From Alloacidobacterium dinghuense (GTDB lineage Bacteria > Acidobacteriota > Terriglobia > Terriglobales > Acidobacteriaceae): a stretch of DNA of 64,000 nucleotides. The notes under the pieces were generated by a model. That model did not search any database. It was not told the DNA's origin and worked only from the letters and a program-made list of their open reading frames with translations. The translations under genes and the position numbers were made by a program. The stretch spans positions 186,001 to 250,000 of the forward strand of contig NZ_CP060394.1 in NCBI RefSeq assembly GCF_014274465.1, read 5' to 3'. Positions 8,967 through 16,478 of this stretch are shown one piece after another (position 1 is the first letter of the stretch; every line of letters begins with the position of its first letter).

Positions 8967-9824
8967 GTGCGCCTACTGAAAATTGCTGCTATCAACTTTC
9001 TCAATCCCGCACCGCTGATGTGGGATTTTGAGCATGAGCCGGGCAAGAGCCGCCTGGCGGAACGCTATTCCATTCATCAAACTACTCCCGCTGCATGCGC
9101 GGATGAACTCGTCCAAGGGACTGCGGATATCGGGCTGGTTCCTGTGGCGACGTATGCATCAGAGCCGTCACTCGCTGTTGTTCCTGGATGCACGATTGCT
9201 TCTCTTGGAGATATTCGCTCGATTCTTCTGGTCGTGCGTCATGCTGATGGCGTGAAAGGAGTGCGCCGGATTGCGCTCGATACGTCATCGCGGACGTCAG
9301 CTGTATATACGAGGATCCTGTTTCACAAATACTGGAACGCGGCAGCAGAGTTTGTTCCGCATGCTCCCGATCTGGAGGCGATGCTGAAGGTTGCGGATGC
9401 GGCGCTGTTGATTGGCGATCCGGCATTGCTGGCGCTTGAGGACCGTGAGGCACGCGAGCAGCGCACGGGTGAGAAGCTGATGTATCTCGATCTTGGCCAT
9501 GAATGGCATGCGCTGACTGGATCGGCGTGGGTGTCAGCCTTTTGGGCAGTGCGTCTGGAAGGACTGCGGGATGCGAGCGTGCGCGCAGAATCGCTGGTTC
9601 GCGATTTTCAGGAATCGCGCAATAACGGGCTTGCGCATGTCGACGATCTGGTGGCGGAGTGGTCCAGGCGGCTCGCCGTGCCTGCTCAGACGATTCATGC
9701 GTACCTGACGCGCAACATTCACTATCATCTCGATGCGGCGTGCCTCGAAGGTCTGCGGCTCTTCTATCGCTACGGTATCGAATGTCGAGCCTTGCCCATC
9801 GTTCCCGAACTAAGGTTTTTATAA
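8967..9824 (+). CDS. mqnA: Chorismate dehydratase MqnA (futalosine menaquinone route)
   Basis: MqnA converts chorismate to 3-enolpyruvylbenzoate, the first step of the futalosine route to menaquinone. The protein is 285 residues and has the periplasmic-binding-like fold of the family: IAAINFLNPAPL at the N-terminus, then GTADIGLVPVATYA around residue 50, and the ALDTSSRTSAVYT motif near 115. The GTG start at 8967 gives the family N-terminus at once. Other mqn genes are not in this window. It is divergent from dprA and 48 bases upstream of the DedA-like gene. Confidence 0.88.
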   Translation: MRLLKIAAINFLNPAPLMWDFEHEPGKSRLAERYSIHQTTPAACADELVQGTADIGLVPVATYASEPSLAVVPGCTIASLGDIRSILLVVRHADGVKGVRRIALDTSSRTSAVYTRILFHKYWNAAAEFVPHAPDLEAMLKVADAALLIGDPALLALEDREAREQRTGEKLMYLDLGHEWHALTGSAWVSAFWAVRLEGLRDASVRAESLVRDFQESRNNGLAHVDDLVAEWSRRLAVPAQTIHAYLTRNIHYHLDAACLEGLRLFYRYGIECRALPIVPELRFL

Positions 9825-9872
9825 AATTTGCGTCCCTGGCGACTCGGGCTTTAAAGGCGGCGTCAAACTTGC

Positions 9873-10544
9873 GTGGGCATCTTTCAGACTGCAGCGGCGG
9901 CGCACAGACATCTGCACAGGCATACCTTGCCCATTCCTCGCTGGCTGATTCATCTTGGTGTGCCAGGCGTTTTCGTTGTGTCTGTCATCGATGCTTCGGT
10001 CATACCTCTCCCATTACCGGGGAGCACGGATCTGCTGGTCCTGCTACTGGCTGCTCGGCAAAGTGTGTCGTGGCTGCTCGTGCTGGCTGCGGTGAGCGGG
10101 AGTGTGCTGGGCGGTTATCTAACGTGGAGCGCGGGGAAGAGAGGCGGCGAGGCGATGCTCGAACGGTATGTCCCGAAGCGTTTCCGCGATCCGTTGAGCA
10201 AATGGGTGAAGCGACACAGCGTGACGAGTGTTGCCACAGCTGCGATTCTGCCGCCGCCGATTCCCTTACTGCCGTTTCTGCTCGCGGCGGGTGCGCTGGG
10301 CGTCTCGCGAAAGCAATTTATCTGGTCGTTTTCGATCGCCCGCGCTGCGCGTTATGGGTTGATTGCGTGGGTCGGCGCAACCTACGGACGGCGCGTGCTG
10401 CGGCTCTGGGCGCAGTATCTTGCTGGGTGGGCGGATGTGATCCTGTGGGTGTTTCTCGGGCTGTTGATCGCGGCGATTGTGTTTGGGGTTTGGAAGTATC
10501 GGCATGATCAGAGACATGCTCGCGTGCCTGTGAGCGCTTCGTAA
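9873..10544 (+). CDS. DedA/VTT family membrane protein
   Basis: This is a 223-residue inner-membrane protein of the DedA (VTT, SNARE-associated) family, thought to act in lipid scrambling or membrane homeostasis. Features seen are a re-entrant-like hydrophobic stretch after VIPLPLPGSTD, the GSVLGGYLTW segment near residue 80, a basic central loop (KRGGEAMLERY...KW), a proline-rich hydrophobic stretch (PPPIPLLPF), and the R-x2-RY pattern before the last membrane helix. The start is GTG at 9873; the first ~20 residues are His-rich and could be trimmed if a later start is used. Substrate unknown. Confidence 0.8.
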   Translation: MGIFQTAAAAHRHLHRHTLPIPRWLIHLGVPGVFVVSVIDASVIPLPLPGSTDLLVLLLAARQSVSWLLVLAAVSGSVLGGYLTWSAGKRGGEAMLERYVPKRFRDPLSKWVKRHSVTSVATAAILPPPIPLLPFLLAAGALGVSRKQFIWSFSIARAARYGLIAWVGATYGRRVLRLWAQYLAGWADVILWVFLGLLIAAIVFGVWKYRHDQRHARVPVSAS

Positions 10545-10582
10545 TCGAGAGAACAATGTGGTGGGCTTTTTCCTTCGTGGTT

Positions 10583-10679
10583 CTCACCCTTTCGCAAAGA
10601 GAGCGAAAGGAGGGGGCACGCGTTTTTCGTGCTCCAAACTCGCAAACAACAGATCCTTCGCTACGCTCAGGATGATAAA
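10583..10679. repeat. Two intergenic repeat units (hairpin type plus CTCAGGATGA type)
   Basis: Bases 10583-10620 are a copy of the hairpin repeat with arms CCTTTCGC and GCGAAAGG followed by a G-rich GGGGCAC end. Bases 10649-10679 are a copy of the GATCCTTCG...CTCAGGATGA repeat. Related copies occur at 23041-23262, 25938-26376 and 28501-28686. They fill the gap between the DedA-like gene and fabH. Confidence 0.8.
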
Positions 10680-10696
10680 TGCGGTGAGTGAGCGCG

Positions 10697-11713
10697 CTAG
10701 ATTTCCCAGCGAAGCAGGGCTGCTCCGGTGGTGAAGCCAGCACCTACGCTGGCGATGAGCACCAGATCGTTCTTCTTTAAGCGGCCTTCTTCGCGTGCCG
10801 TTTGCATGGCGAGAGGAATAGTGGCGGCTGTAGTGTTTCCGTAGCGATCAATGTTAATGATGACACGGTCAAGAGGCATGCCGAGGCGTTCCGCCGTCGA
10901 GAGGATGATGCGTTTGTTCGCCTGATGCGGAATGAAACAACCGAGATCGGTTCCGGTGATACCACAGCGTGTGAGTACTTTTTCTGTGGCTTCGGCCATT
11001 TTGCGGACAGCGTACTTGTAAACTGCTTGTCCGTCCTGGTGGACGTAGTGCATCTTCGTGGCAACCGTCTCCGCAGATGGAGGATTGAGGCTGCCTCCGG
11101 CGGGCATGTACAGAGAACAGCCGCCAGAGCCGTCGATTTCATGGAGGAAGTCGATCATGCCGAGTTCTCCTTCCGCCGCCGGCTCGATGAGCACTGCGCC
11201 GGCTCCGTCGCCGAAGAGGATACAGGTGGCGCGATCCGTGTAATCGAGGATGGAAGACATGGTGTCGGCGCCGATGACGAGGACTTTCGAATGCGCGCCG
11301 GATTCAACAAGCTTTACACCCGTCTGCAGTGCGTAGACGAATCCGGAGCACGCAGCGGAGAGATCGAATCCCCATGCGCCTTTTGCTCCCAGTTTGTCCT
11401 GTACAAGGCACGCGGTGGCGGGGAAGAGCATGTCAGGCGTGACGGTGGCGACAATGATGGCTTCGACTTCGGTCGGATCAATGCCCCGCTCGGCGAGGCA
11501 TTGCTTCGCCGCTTCAACCGCCATATCGCTTGTGGCCTGGCCTTTTTCGAGGATGTGCCGCTCACGGATGCCGGTGCGCTCAACGATCCATGTGTCGTTG
11601 GTGTCGACCATTTTTTCGAGATCGGCATTGGTCAATACGCGGGGAGGAACGTAGGTTCCAAGGGCACTGATTTTGGCGCGTCGAGAAGTTTGAGGACGCA
11701 CTGTAAGGCTCAA
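10697..11713 (-). CDS. fabH: 3-oxoacyl-ACP synthase III (KAS III)
   Basis: FabH condenses acetyl-CoA with malonyl-ACP to start fatty acid synthesis. The protein is 338 residues, and the catalytic triad is present as C122 (SAACSGF), H263 (FIPHQANKR) and N293 (YGNTT). The TTG at 11713 is the longest start; a GTG four codons on is possible, since family homology begins near residue 14 (ISALGTYVP). The gene stands alone, without fabD or plsX beside it. The SRP RNA gene lies upstream on the same strand. Confidence 0.96.
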   Translation of the reverse strand: MSLTVRPQTSRRAKISALGTYVPPRVLTNADLEKMVDTNDTWIVERTGIRERHILEKGQATSDMAVEAAKQCLAERGIDPTEVEAIIVATVTPDMLFPATACLVQDKLGAKGAWGFDLSAACSGFVYALQTGVKLVESGAHSKVLVIGADTMSSILDYTDRATCILFGDGAGAVLIEPAAEGELGMIDFLHEIDGSGGCSLYMPAGGSLNPPSAETVATKMHYVHQDGQAVYKYAVRKMAEATEKVLTRCGITGTDLGCFIPHQANKRIILSTAERLGMPLDRVIINIDRYGNTTAATIPLAMQTAREEGRLKKNDLVLIASVGAGFTTGAALLRWEI

Positions 11714-11855
11714 GGCTGCTCTCCATCTGCTGCAAAGTAAAGAATCATTTTCTCTGAGCGCTGCTTCGATGTCTATGAAAGGCGCAGTTTGTCCGGGATG
11801 GAAGTGTAATAGTTCTGTCTAAGGGAATTAGTTGCTGGCGAGAGAAAGCAAAATG

Positions 11856-11951
11856 TACCGGGCGACCTACTGCGCACACACTAGCCCGTTACCGTTGCTC
11901 CCTTCCGGGCCTGGCGGGGTTGGCGGGATTGAGTCGCGTAGGACCCGGCAC
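11856..11951 (-). ncRNA. ffs: Signal recognition particle RNA, small (4.5S) type
   Basis: On the minus strand the diagnostic Ffh-binding tip AGGCCCGGAAGGGAGCA is present (plus-strand complement at about 11893-11911). The flanks fold into one long hairpin: the 5' arm CCGGGTCCTAC pairs with the 3' arm GTAGG..CCCGG, giving an RNA of about 96 bases without an Alu domain. A short T-rich stretch (ACATTTTGCTTT) follows the 3' end and may terminate it. The RNA assembles with Ffh and works with FtsY, which is encoded at 19.4 kb in this window. Exact ends are uncertain by a few bases. Confidence 0.92.
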
Positions 11952-12034
11952 ATTCCTAATGATACCACCTCGGAAGGTGCTCGACGCGACGGTGCAAAGT
12001 CGGAGCGGAGGAAATCTTCCGGTAAAATGGATAG

Positions 12035-13558
12035 GTGACTCAATCTCTTCTCGATGACGCCGCTGTGAGTGTCGTCGATACCCCAAAAACCGTAACTGAG
12101 ACTCCTCGCCTCAAGGTAGGCTTTGTGAGTCTTGGCTGTCCTAAGAACCTTGTGGACAGCGAAGTGATGATGGGCTTGCTTGACCGGGCAGGCGCGCAGA
12201 TGACCACGTCTCCGGAAGCGGCCGATGTGCTGGTGGTGAATACCTGCTCTTTCATCGATACGGCCAAGCAGGAATCAGTGGATACGATTCTCGAAATGGC
12301 GCAGCACAAGAGTTCTGGCCGAGCGCAGAAGTTGATCGTTGCCGGGTGCCTCGTTGAGCGATATCGCGACGAGATCCGGAAGAATATTCCGGAAGTGGAT
12401 GCGGTTGTGGGGACCGGCGAGCTTGAGAAGATTCTTGAGGCTGCGGGTTTGAATGCTCCGGTTGCTCCGGCTTTGCAGCCCGCATCGCCTTTCAACATTC
12501 TCACCGGCGTTACGGCGCGGGCCGAAGGCGATCATCGCGAATCGCAAGGGCGATTTGCGCGTAAGGAATGGGACGGCGCGAATGCTGCCCTGCCGCAGTA
12601 TCTCTACGATCACACCACGCCACGCTTGCTCGCGACGCGCGGGCCTTCGGCATATATCAAGATTGCGGAAGGTTGCGATCATCCGTGCAGCTTTTGCGTG
12701 ATTCCAAACCTGCGCGGGAAGTTTCGCTCCCGGCACTTTGAATCGGTGGTGGCCGAAGCCGAGCGTCTTGTTGCACAGGGCATACAGGAAATTACGCTCA
12801 TCGGGCAGGATACAACCTGCTACGGCGAAGATCTCGGGCTGAAAGATGGCCTTGCCATGTTGCTCGATAAGCTCGCGAACATTGATGGATTGCGCTGGCT
12901 GCGCTTTCTCTACGCGTATCCCAACAAGATTACCGGGCGGTTGCTGGAGACGATTGCGAGGCACGGCAACATCTGCAAGTACCTCGATGTTCCCCTGCAA
13001 CATGCTTCCGGGCCAGTGCTGAAGAGCATGAAGCGCGGCGCAAATGCGGATATTTTTCTGAAGACGATTGAGAAGGTTCGCGCGGCAGTGCCTGGGATTG
13101 CGTTGCGCACGTCGTTTATCGTTGGATTTCCGGGAGAGACTGAGGCCGATTTTGAGACGCTCTCAAATTTTGTTCGTGAGGCAAAATTCGACTGGCTTGG
13201 TGTGTTCGGCTACTCGGATGAAGAGGGCTCCGGCGCATTTTCATTGGGCGAGAAGCTTCCGGCAAAGGCGATTGAGCAGCGCAAGCGCGCTCTGATGCGT
13301 TTGCAGAAGGGCCTGAGCAAGAAGGCGAAGCAGCAGTGGGTAGGGCGGACGATGCACGTGCTTGTGGAAGGCGAATCTGCTGAGACGCCGCTGTTGTGGG
13401 AAGGACGCTCGCAGCTTCACGCGCCGGAGATCGACGGTACTGTCTACATCAATGACTTCGGCCCACTGGAATCGATTGTGCCGGGACGTTTTTACGAATG
13501 CGAGATCACCGAGGCGCATGACTATGATGTGGTTGCGCGCGTCATATCAGAAGCATGA
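12035..13558 (+). CDS. rimO: Ribosomal protein S12 methylthiotransferase RimO
   Basis: RimO is a radical-SAM enzyme that adds a methylthio group to a conserved aspartate of ribosomal protein S12. The 507-residue protein has the N-terminal cluster cysteines C35, C71 and C105, the radical-SAM motif C214-x3-C218-x2-C221 (EGCDHPCSFC), and a C-terminal TRAM domain ending near residue 505. It is longer than the usual ~440 residues because of a ~25-residue N-terminal leader and a ~45-residue insert (about 140-190) before the radical-SAM motif. The start is GTG. Its stop overlaps the yacG start as ATGA, so the two are probably co-translated. Confidence 0.95.
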   Translation: MTQSLLDDAAVSVVDTPKTVTETPRLKVGFVSLGCPKNLVDSEVMMGLLDRAGAQMTTSPEAADVLVVNTCSFIDTAKQESVDTILEMAQHKSSGRAQKLIVAGCLVERYRDEIRKNIPEVDAVVGTGELEKILEAAGLNAPVAPALQPASPFNILTGVTARAEGDHRESQGRFARKEWDGANAALPQYLYDHTTPRLLATRGPSAYIKIAEGCDHPCSFCVIPNLRGKFRSRHFESVVAEAERLVAQGIQEITLIGQDTTCYGEDLGLKDGLAMLLDKLANIDGLRWLRFLYAYPNKITGRLLETIARHGNICKYLDVPLQHASGPVLKSMKRGANADIFLKTIEKVRAAVPGIALRTSFIVGFPGETEADFETLSNFVREAKFDWLGVFGYSDEEGSGAFSLGEKLPAKAIEQRKRALMRLQKGLSKKAKQQWVGRTMHVLVEGESAETPLLWEGRSQLHAPEIDGTVYINDFGPLESIVPGRFYECEITEAHDYDVVARVISEA

Positions 13559-13785
13559 GCAAAAAGGCTGCCCAAAAAGATCCTATCTTGCGGTGTCCCA
13601 CGTGCAGAACGCTGGTGATGACGAGCGGTGAGGATTTTCCTTTCTGTAGCGATCGCTGCAGGCAGATCGATTTGGGAAAGTGGGCGAGTGGCGCCTATCG
13701 GATTTCCTCGCCGGTGCTCGATCCGGAAGTCTTGGAAGACTTGAAAGGATTGAAGCCTGGCCGCGAGCATGACGACGAGGAGTAA
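13555..13785 (+). CDS. yacG: DNA gyrase inhibitor YacG, zinc protein
   Basis: YacG proteins bind one zinc and, in E. coli, inhibit gyrase by binding GyrB. This one is 76 residues with the four ligands C14, C17, C31 and C35 (CPTC...FCSDRC) and the following RQIDLGKW motif. The acidic C-terminus is normal. The ATG overlaps the rimO stop (ATGA) and the gene end overlaps pgpA by 17 bases, so translation is tightly coupled. Confidence 0.92.
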   Translation: MSKKAAQKDPILRCPTCRTLVMTSGEDFPFCSDRCRQIDLGKWASGAYRISSPVLDPEVLEDLKGLKPGREHDDEE

Positions 13786-14251
13786 GACACTCTGGGCCTG
13801 GATTGCAGCCACCTTTTTCGGAGCAGGGTTTGGAAAGCCGGGCCCGGGAACCTGGGGATCGGTGGCGGCGGCGCTGCTCTGGCTCCTTATTGTTAGTTCC
13901 GCGCACCTCTCAGCCATTCAAACTGGAGTCGTATCCGGACTCCTTGCGTCGCTTGCCCTGTTGATCGGTATTCCTGCGGCAACGATTGTCGAGCGGGAAA
14001 GTGGACGTGAAGATCCGGGCCATGTTGTGCTGGATGAGGTTTGCGGTCAATGGATTGCGCTTGCTGCCGCTCCTGCGGACTGGCTCCATGCGCTACTGGC
14101 ATTGCTCCTTTTCCGCGTCTTCGACATCATAAAACCGTGGCCAGCCCGGCAACTGGAACGGCTGCATGGCGGCGCTGGTATCATGCTCGACGATGTGGCT
14201 GCGGGTTTCTATGCATTGTTGGTCTTTCTTGTGATACACCGCTGGTGGTAA
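13769..14251 (+). CDS. pgpA: Phosphatidylglycerophosphatase A
   Basis: PgpA dephosphorylates phosphatidylglycerol phosphate at the inner membrane. The protein is 160 residues with the family N-terminus FFGAGFGKPGPGTWGS, the acidic VVLDEVCGQW motif near residue 90, the FRVFDIIKPWPA motif near 115, and MLDDVAAGFYA near 145. Three to four hydrophobic segments are visible. It is the third gene of the rimO-yacG-pgpA overlap group. Confidence 0.95.
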   Translation: MTTRSKTLWAWIAATFFGAGFGKPGPGTWGSVAAALLWLLIVSSAHLSAIQTGVVSGLLASLALLIGIPAATIVERESGREDPGHVVLDEVCGQWIALAAAPADWLHALLALLLFRVFDIIKPWPARQLERLHGGAGIMLDDVAAGFYALLVFLVIHRWW

Positions 14252-14276
14252 GGTTCTGCTTCTAAGAGAATAGGAA

Positions 14277-15338
14277 ATGAGTCGCTGGTTTCGAGATATG
14301 GCCCGAACGACAAAGCCGAACCCGTCAGATACACCGAAAATCGATGCAGTCGTGCCAGGAGCGGCACTGCCGGGCGGGGAAGTCGAACTGGCTGGCTCGA
14401 ATCTCGGCCCCCTCGCGATGCGGCAACCGGTAGCCATGCTTGGGCAACTGGCGGCGTCAGTTCTATTGAGCCGTCCCAAACGCCTGAAGCTGCGAGTTCC
14501 CGACGAGGCGGAGAGCGGGACGCTGCAAATTCTGCAGAACGGCGCACAGAGCAATTCGGTAAGGCTGCTGGTGGCGGGGATGATTGCGACGGATGTGCAT
14601 GTGGTCGCGAATCCGGCGGTGGATAGCGAGGGGAACATCTACGCCACGCTATCCGGGCAACGCGGGCAGAGTACGCCGGTCTCCGTATTCCGCATTGCTT
14701 CGGATGGAGAACTGCGGCCCTTTGTAACCGGCATCATGAACGCCACCGGACTCGCGCTTGATCCGGAGGGCTTTCTTTACGTTTCCTCGCGCAACGATGG
14801 TACGGTCTATCGGGTCTCACCGAATGGCATTTATACGCAATTTGCTGAAGGCATGGGGATAGCCACGGGGCTGGCTTTCGATGCGGATCAGAACCTTTAC
14901 GTAGGTGACCGCAGCGGCACGATCTTTAAGATCGCTCCCGACCGCCAGATTTTTGTTTTTGCCACGCTCGAGCCGAGCGTGGCTGCGTATCATCTGGCAT
15001 TTGACCGTGATGGCACGCTGTTTGTCACCGGTCCGACGACATCGAGCTATGACTGCGTCCACGCCATTGATCGCGACGGCAACTCACGTGTGTTTTATCG
15101 CGGACTTGGCCGGCCGCAGGGTTTGGCTTTAGATATTGCCGGGAACGTTTATGTTGCCGCGTCATGGCATGGACGCCGCGGGGTTGTACGGATTACGCCC
15201 TCGGGAGAAGCGTCGCTGGCTGTGGCTGGTTCGGGCATCGTAGGACTGGCTTTTGTTCCCGGTGGCGATGTGATTCTCGCGACGAATACCGCCATGTATC
15301 ATTTAGCTTTGGGAGTGGAAGGACTGCGCTCCTTCTGA
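14277..15338 (+). CDS. NHL/SMP-30-like beta-propeller protein with N-terminal IPT-like domain
   Basis: The protein has 353 residues. Residues about 20-105 resemble an IPT/TIG domain (AVVPGAALPGGEVELAGSNLGP). From about 110 to the end, repeats of the type G(L/I)ALDxxGxxYVxxxxxGxVxRV appear five to six times, typical of NHL or SMP-30-like propellers. No signal peptide is evident from either start (ATG at 14277 or eight codons later), so it may be cytosolic, although many relatives are exported. The function is not known. The last ~100 bases of this gene are duplicated downstream of the DnaJ-domain gene (see 16294-16394). Confidence 0.75.
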   Translation: MSRWFRDMARTTKPNPSDTPKIDAVVPGAALPGGEVELAGSNLGPLAMRQPVAMLGQLAASVLLSRPKRLKLRVPDEAESGTLQILQNGAQSNSVRLLVAGMIATDVHVVANPAVDSEGNIYATLSGQRGQSTPVSVFRIASDGELRPFVTGIMNATGLALDPEGFLYVSSRNDGTVYRVSPNGIYTQFAEGMGIATGLAFDADQNLYVGDRSGTIFKIAPDRQIFVFATLEPSVAAYHLAFDRDGTLFVTGPTTSSYDCVHAIDRDGNSRVFYRGLGRPQGLALDIAGNVYVAASWHGRRGVVRITPSGEASLAVAGSGIVGLAFVPGGDVILATNTAMYHLALGVEGLRSF

Positions 15339-15413
15339 CATTTGTTTCGGCTCCCCCCTGCATGAAATGTGAAAGCATCGCCACCGGGTCTGACGCCATC
15401 TCCTCAGGACACG
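15235..15413. repeat. Left copy of a ~180-bp direct repeat flanking the DnaJ gene
   Basis: This copy spans the real 3' end of the propeller gene, the short spacer, and a broken copy of the cinA start. It matches 16291-16478 over its length, with scattered substitutions and small gaps. The interval between the two copies carries only the DnaJ-domain gene. Confidence 0.9.
15362..15413 (+). pseudogene. Decayed fragment of cinA 5' end
   Basis: ATGAAATGTGAAAGCATCGC followed by CACCGGGTCTGA matches the true cinA start at 16419 with substitutions. An 8-base gap follows, and then CAGGACACG is shared again. After that similarity is lost, and no open frame continues. It is a remnant left of the DnaJ gene. 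Confidence 0.85.
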
Positions 15414-15492
15414 GTCGTTCTGAGAGGGTCATATTCGCGACGTCGGTGGAGGTTGCAGACGAGGGAAGGCAGATTGACGGACGGGGTATTGT

Positions 15493-16269
15493 TTGCTGCG
15501 TGATGAAGCGCTCAATGTTCTGGGGTTAGGTCCCGGCGCGACAACCACAGAGATCAAGGAGTCTTACCGCGATCTAGTGAAAGTGTGGCATCCGGATCGC
15601 TTAGGAAGCGATCCGCGACTGCGCCAGAAGGCCGAGGAGAAACTCCGGCAAATCAACGACGCGTATCGGGTTTTACAGTCTCCTCCAAAGCCGGATTCCA
15701 TGCGTGTAGACGTAGTAGGTCGTCGCGATACCGGATCGTCTGCGGGCTCGAACAAGGGTGGTGCAAGATCAAGCAGAAGGATAGTCGGTTGGATTTGTAG
15801 CGGCTTAGGGATCACTGTTGTCGTTATAGCCGCGATGCTTACACTCGTGCATGACTCGCCGCGGGCTCAAGTTCCAGTCGCCCCGCAGGCACAGCCGCAG
15901 GGGTCAACCGGCGCGGAAAACCATATCGAGACTTCACCGCAGAAGCCGCCAAAGGTACCGCTGAAGAACGCGAACGGCTCAAATCATACGGCGGCGCGGT
16001 TCCGAGTCCGTCAGCTGTCGGATACGGAGGCAGCAGAACTGGAGTCGACCTGCCCGAGAGAAAAGGAGATGCGGGATCCTACTGCCTATCAGGACTGCGT
16101 CCGGGCTCAGTTGGGGGCGTTAGCCCCTGACATGTCGTCCCTCAGCGCGGATGATCGAGCCGGGATAGAATCAGCGTGCAGGAGTACAAAGATTCGAGAG
16201 GGTTCGGCTGCTTACAATCGCTGTCTGACGAGGATGATCAAGCTTCTCAATGAATCTTCTCGTCCATAA
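15493..16269 (+). CDS. DnaJ-domain membrane protein with paired-cysteine C-terminal repeats
   Basis: The protein is 258 residues from a TTG start. Residues 3-63 are a J domain with the HPD motif at 33-35, which in the family stimulates a DnaK partner. A basic linker is followed by one membrane helix at about 97-118 and a Pro/Gln-rich segment. The C-terminus has two copies of a 42-residue unit, LS..EA..ES.C...K..R...AY..C, with cysteines at 187/202 and 229/244. With the J domain inside, the cysteines would face the periplasm and could form disulfides. The gene lies between two ~180-bp direct repeats, so it appears to have been inserted between the propeller gene and cinA. Specific role unknown. 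Confidence 0.75.
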   Translation: MLRDEALNVLGLGPGATTTEIKESYRDLVKVWHPDRLGSDPRLRQKAEEKLRQINDAYRVLQSPPKPDSMRVDVVGRRDTGSSAGSNKGGARSSRRIVGWICSGLGITVVVIAAMLTLVHDSPRAQVPVAPQAQPQGSTGAENHIETSPQKPPKVPLKNANGSNHTAARFRVRQLSDTEAAELESTCPREKEMRDPTAYQDCVRAQLGALAPDMSSLSADDRAGIESACRSTKIREGSAAYNRCLTRMIKLLNESSRP

Positions 16270-16290
16270 GCTGAGTCTCATAAAGTTCGG

Positions 16291-16478
16291 GGATCGTAAG
16301 ACTGACTTTTGTTCCCGGTGGCGATGTGATTCTCGCGACGAATGCCGCCATGTATCATTTAACTTTGGGAGTGGAAGGACTGCGCTCTTTCTGACTCTCG
16401 CTTCTGCCCTCCGCACGCATGAAATGTGAAATTATCGCCATCGGGTCTGAGCTACTGACGCCCTTTCGTCAGGACACG
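16291..16478. repeat. Right copy of the ~180-bp direct repeat
   Basis: This copy spans a fragment of the propeller gene's 3' end, the spacer, and the real start of cinA. It pairs with 15235-15413 about 1,056 bases away. Because the left copy keeps the intact propeller end and the right copy keeps the intact cinA start, both neighbours survived the event. Confidence 0.9.
16294..16394 (+). pseudogene. Duplicated 3' fragment of the propeller gene
   Basis: The fragment reads in frame as the last ~32 codons of the propeller gene, ending GVEGLRSF and a TGA. Differences from the intact copy include gga to aga, gct to act (twice) and acc to gcc, which change residues, plus one silent change. It has no start codon of its own. 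Confidence 0.85.

Noticed and set aside
15414-16290. Transposon or integron carrying the DnaJ gene
   Set aside because: No transposase, terminal inverted repeats or short target duplication; the flanking 180-bp repeats are host gene ends, which fits homologous exchange better.
8966-16418. A natural-competence locus formed by dprA and cinA
   Set aside because: The two genes are 7.5 kb apart and both are widespread in bacteria that are not competent; no comEA/comEC-like gene is present.
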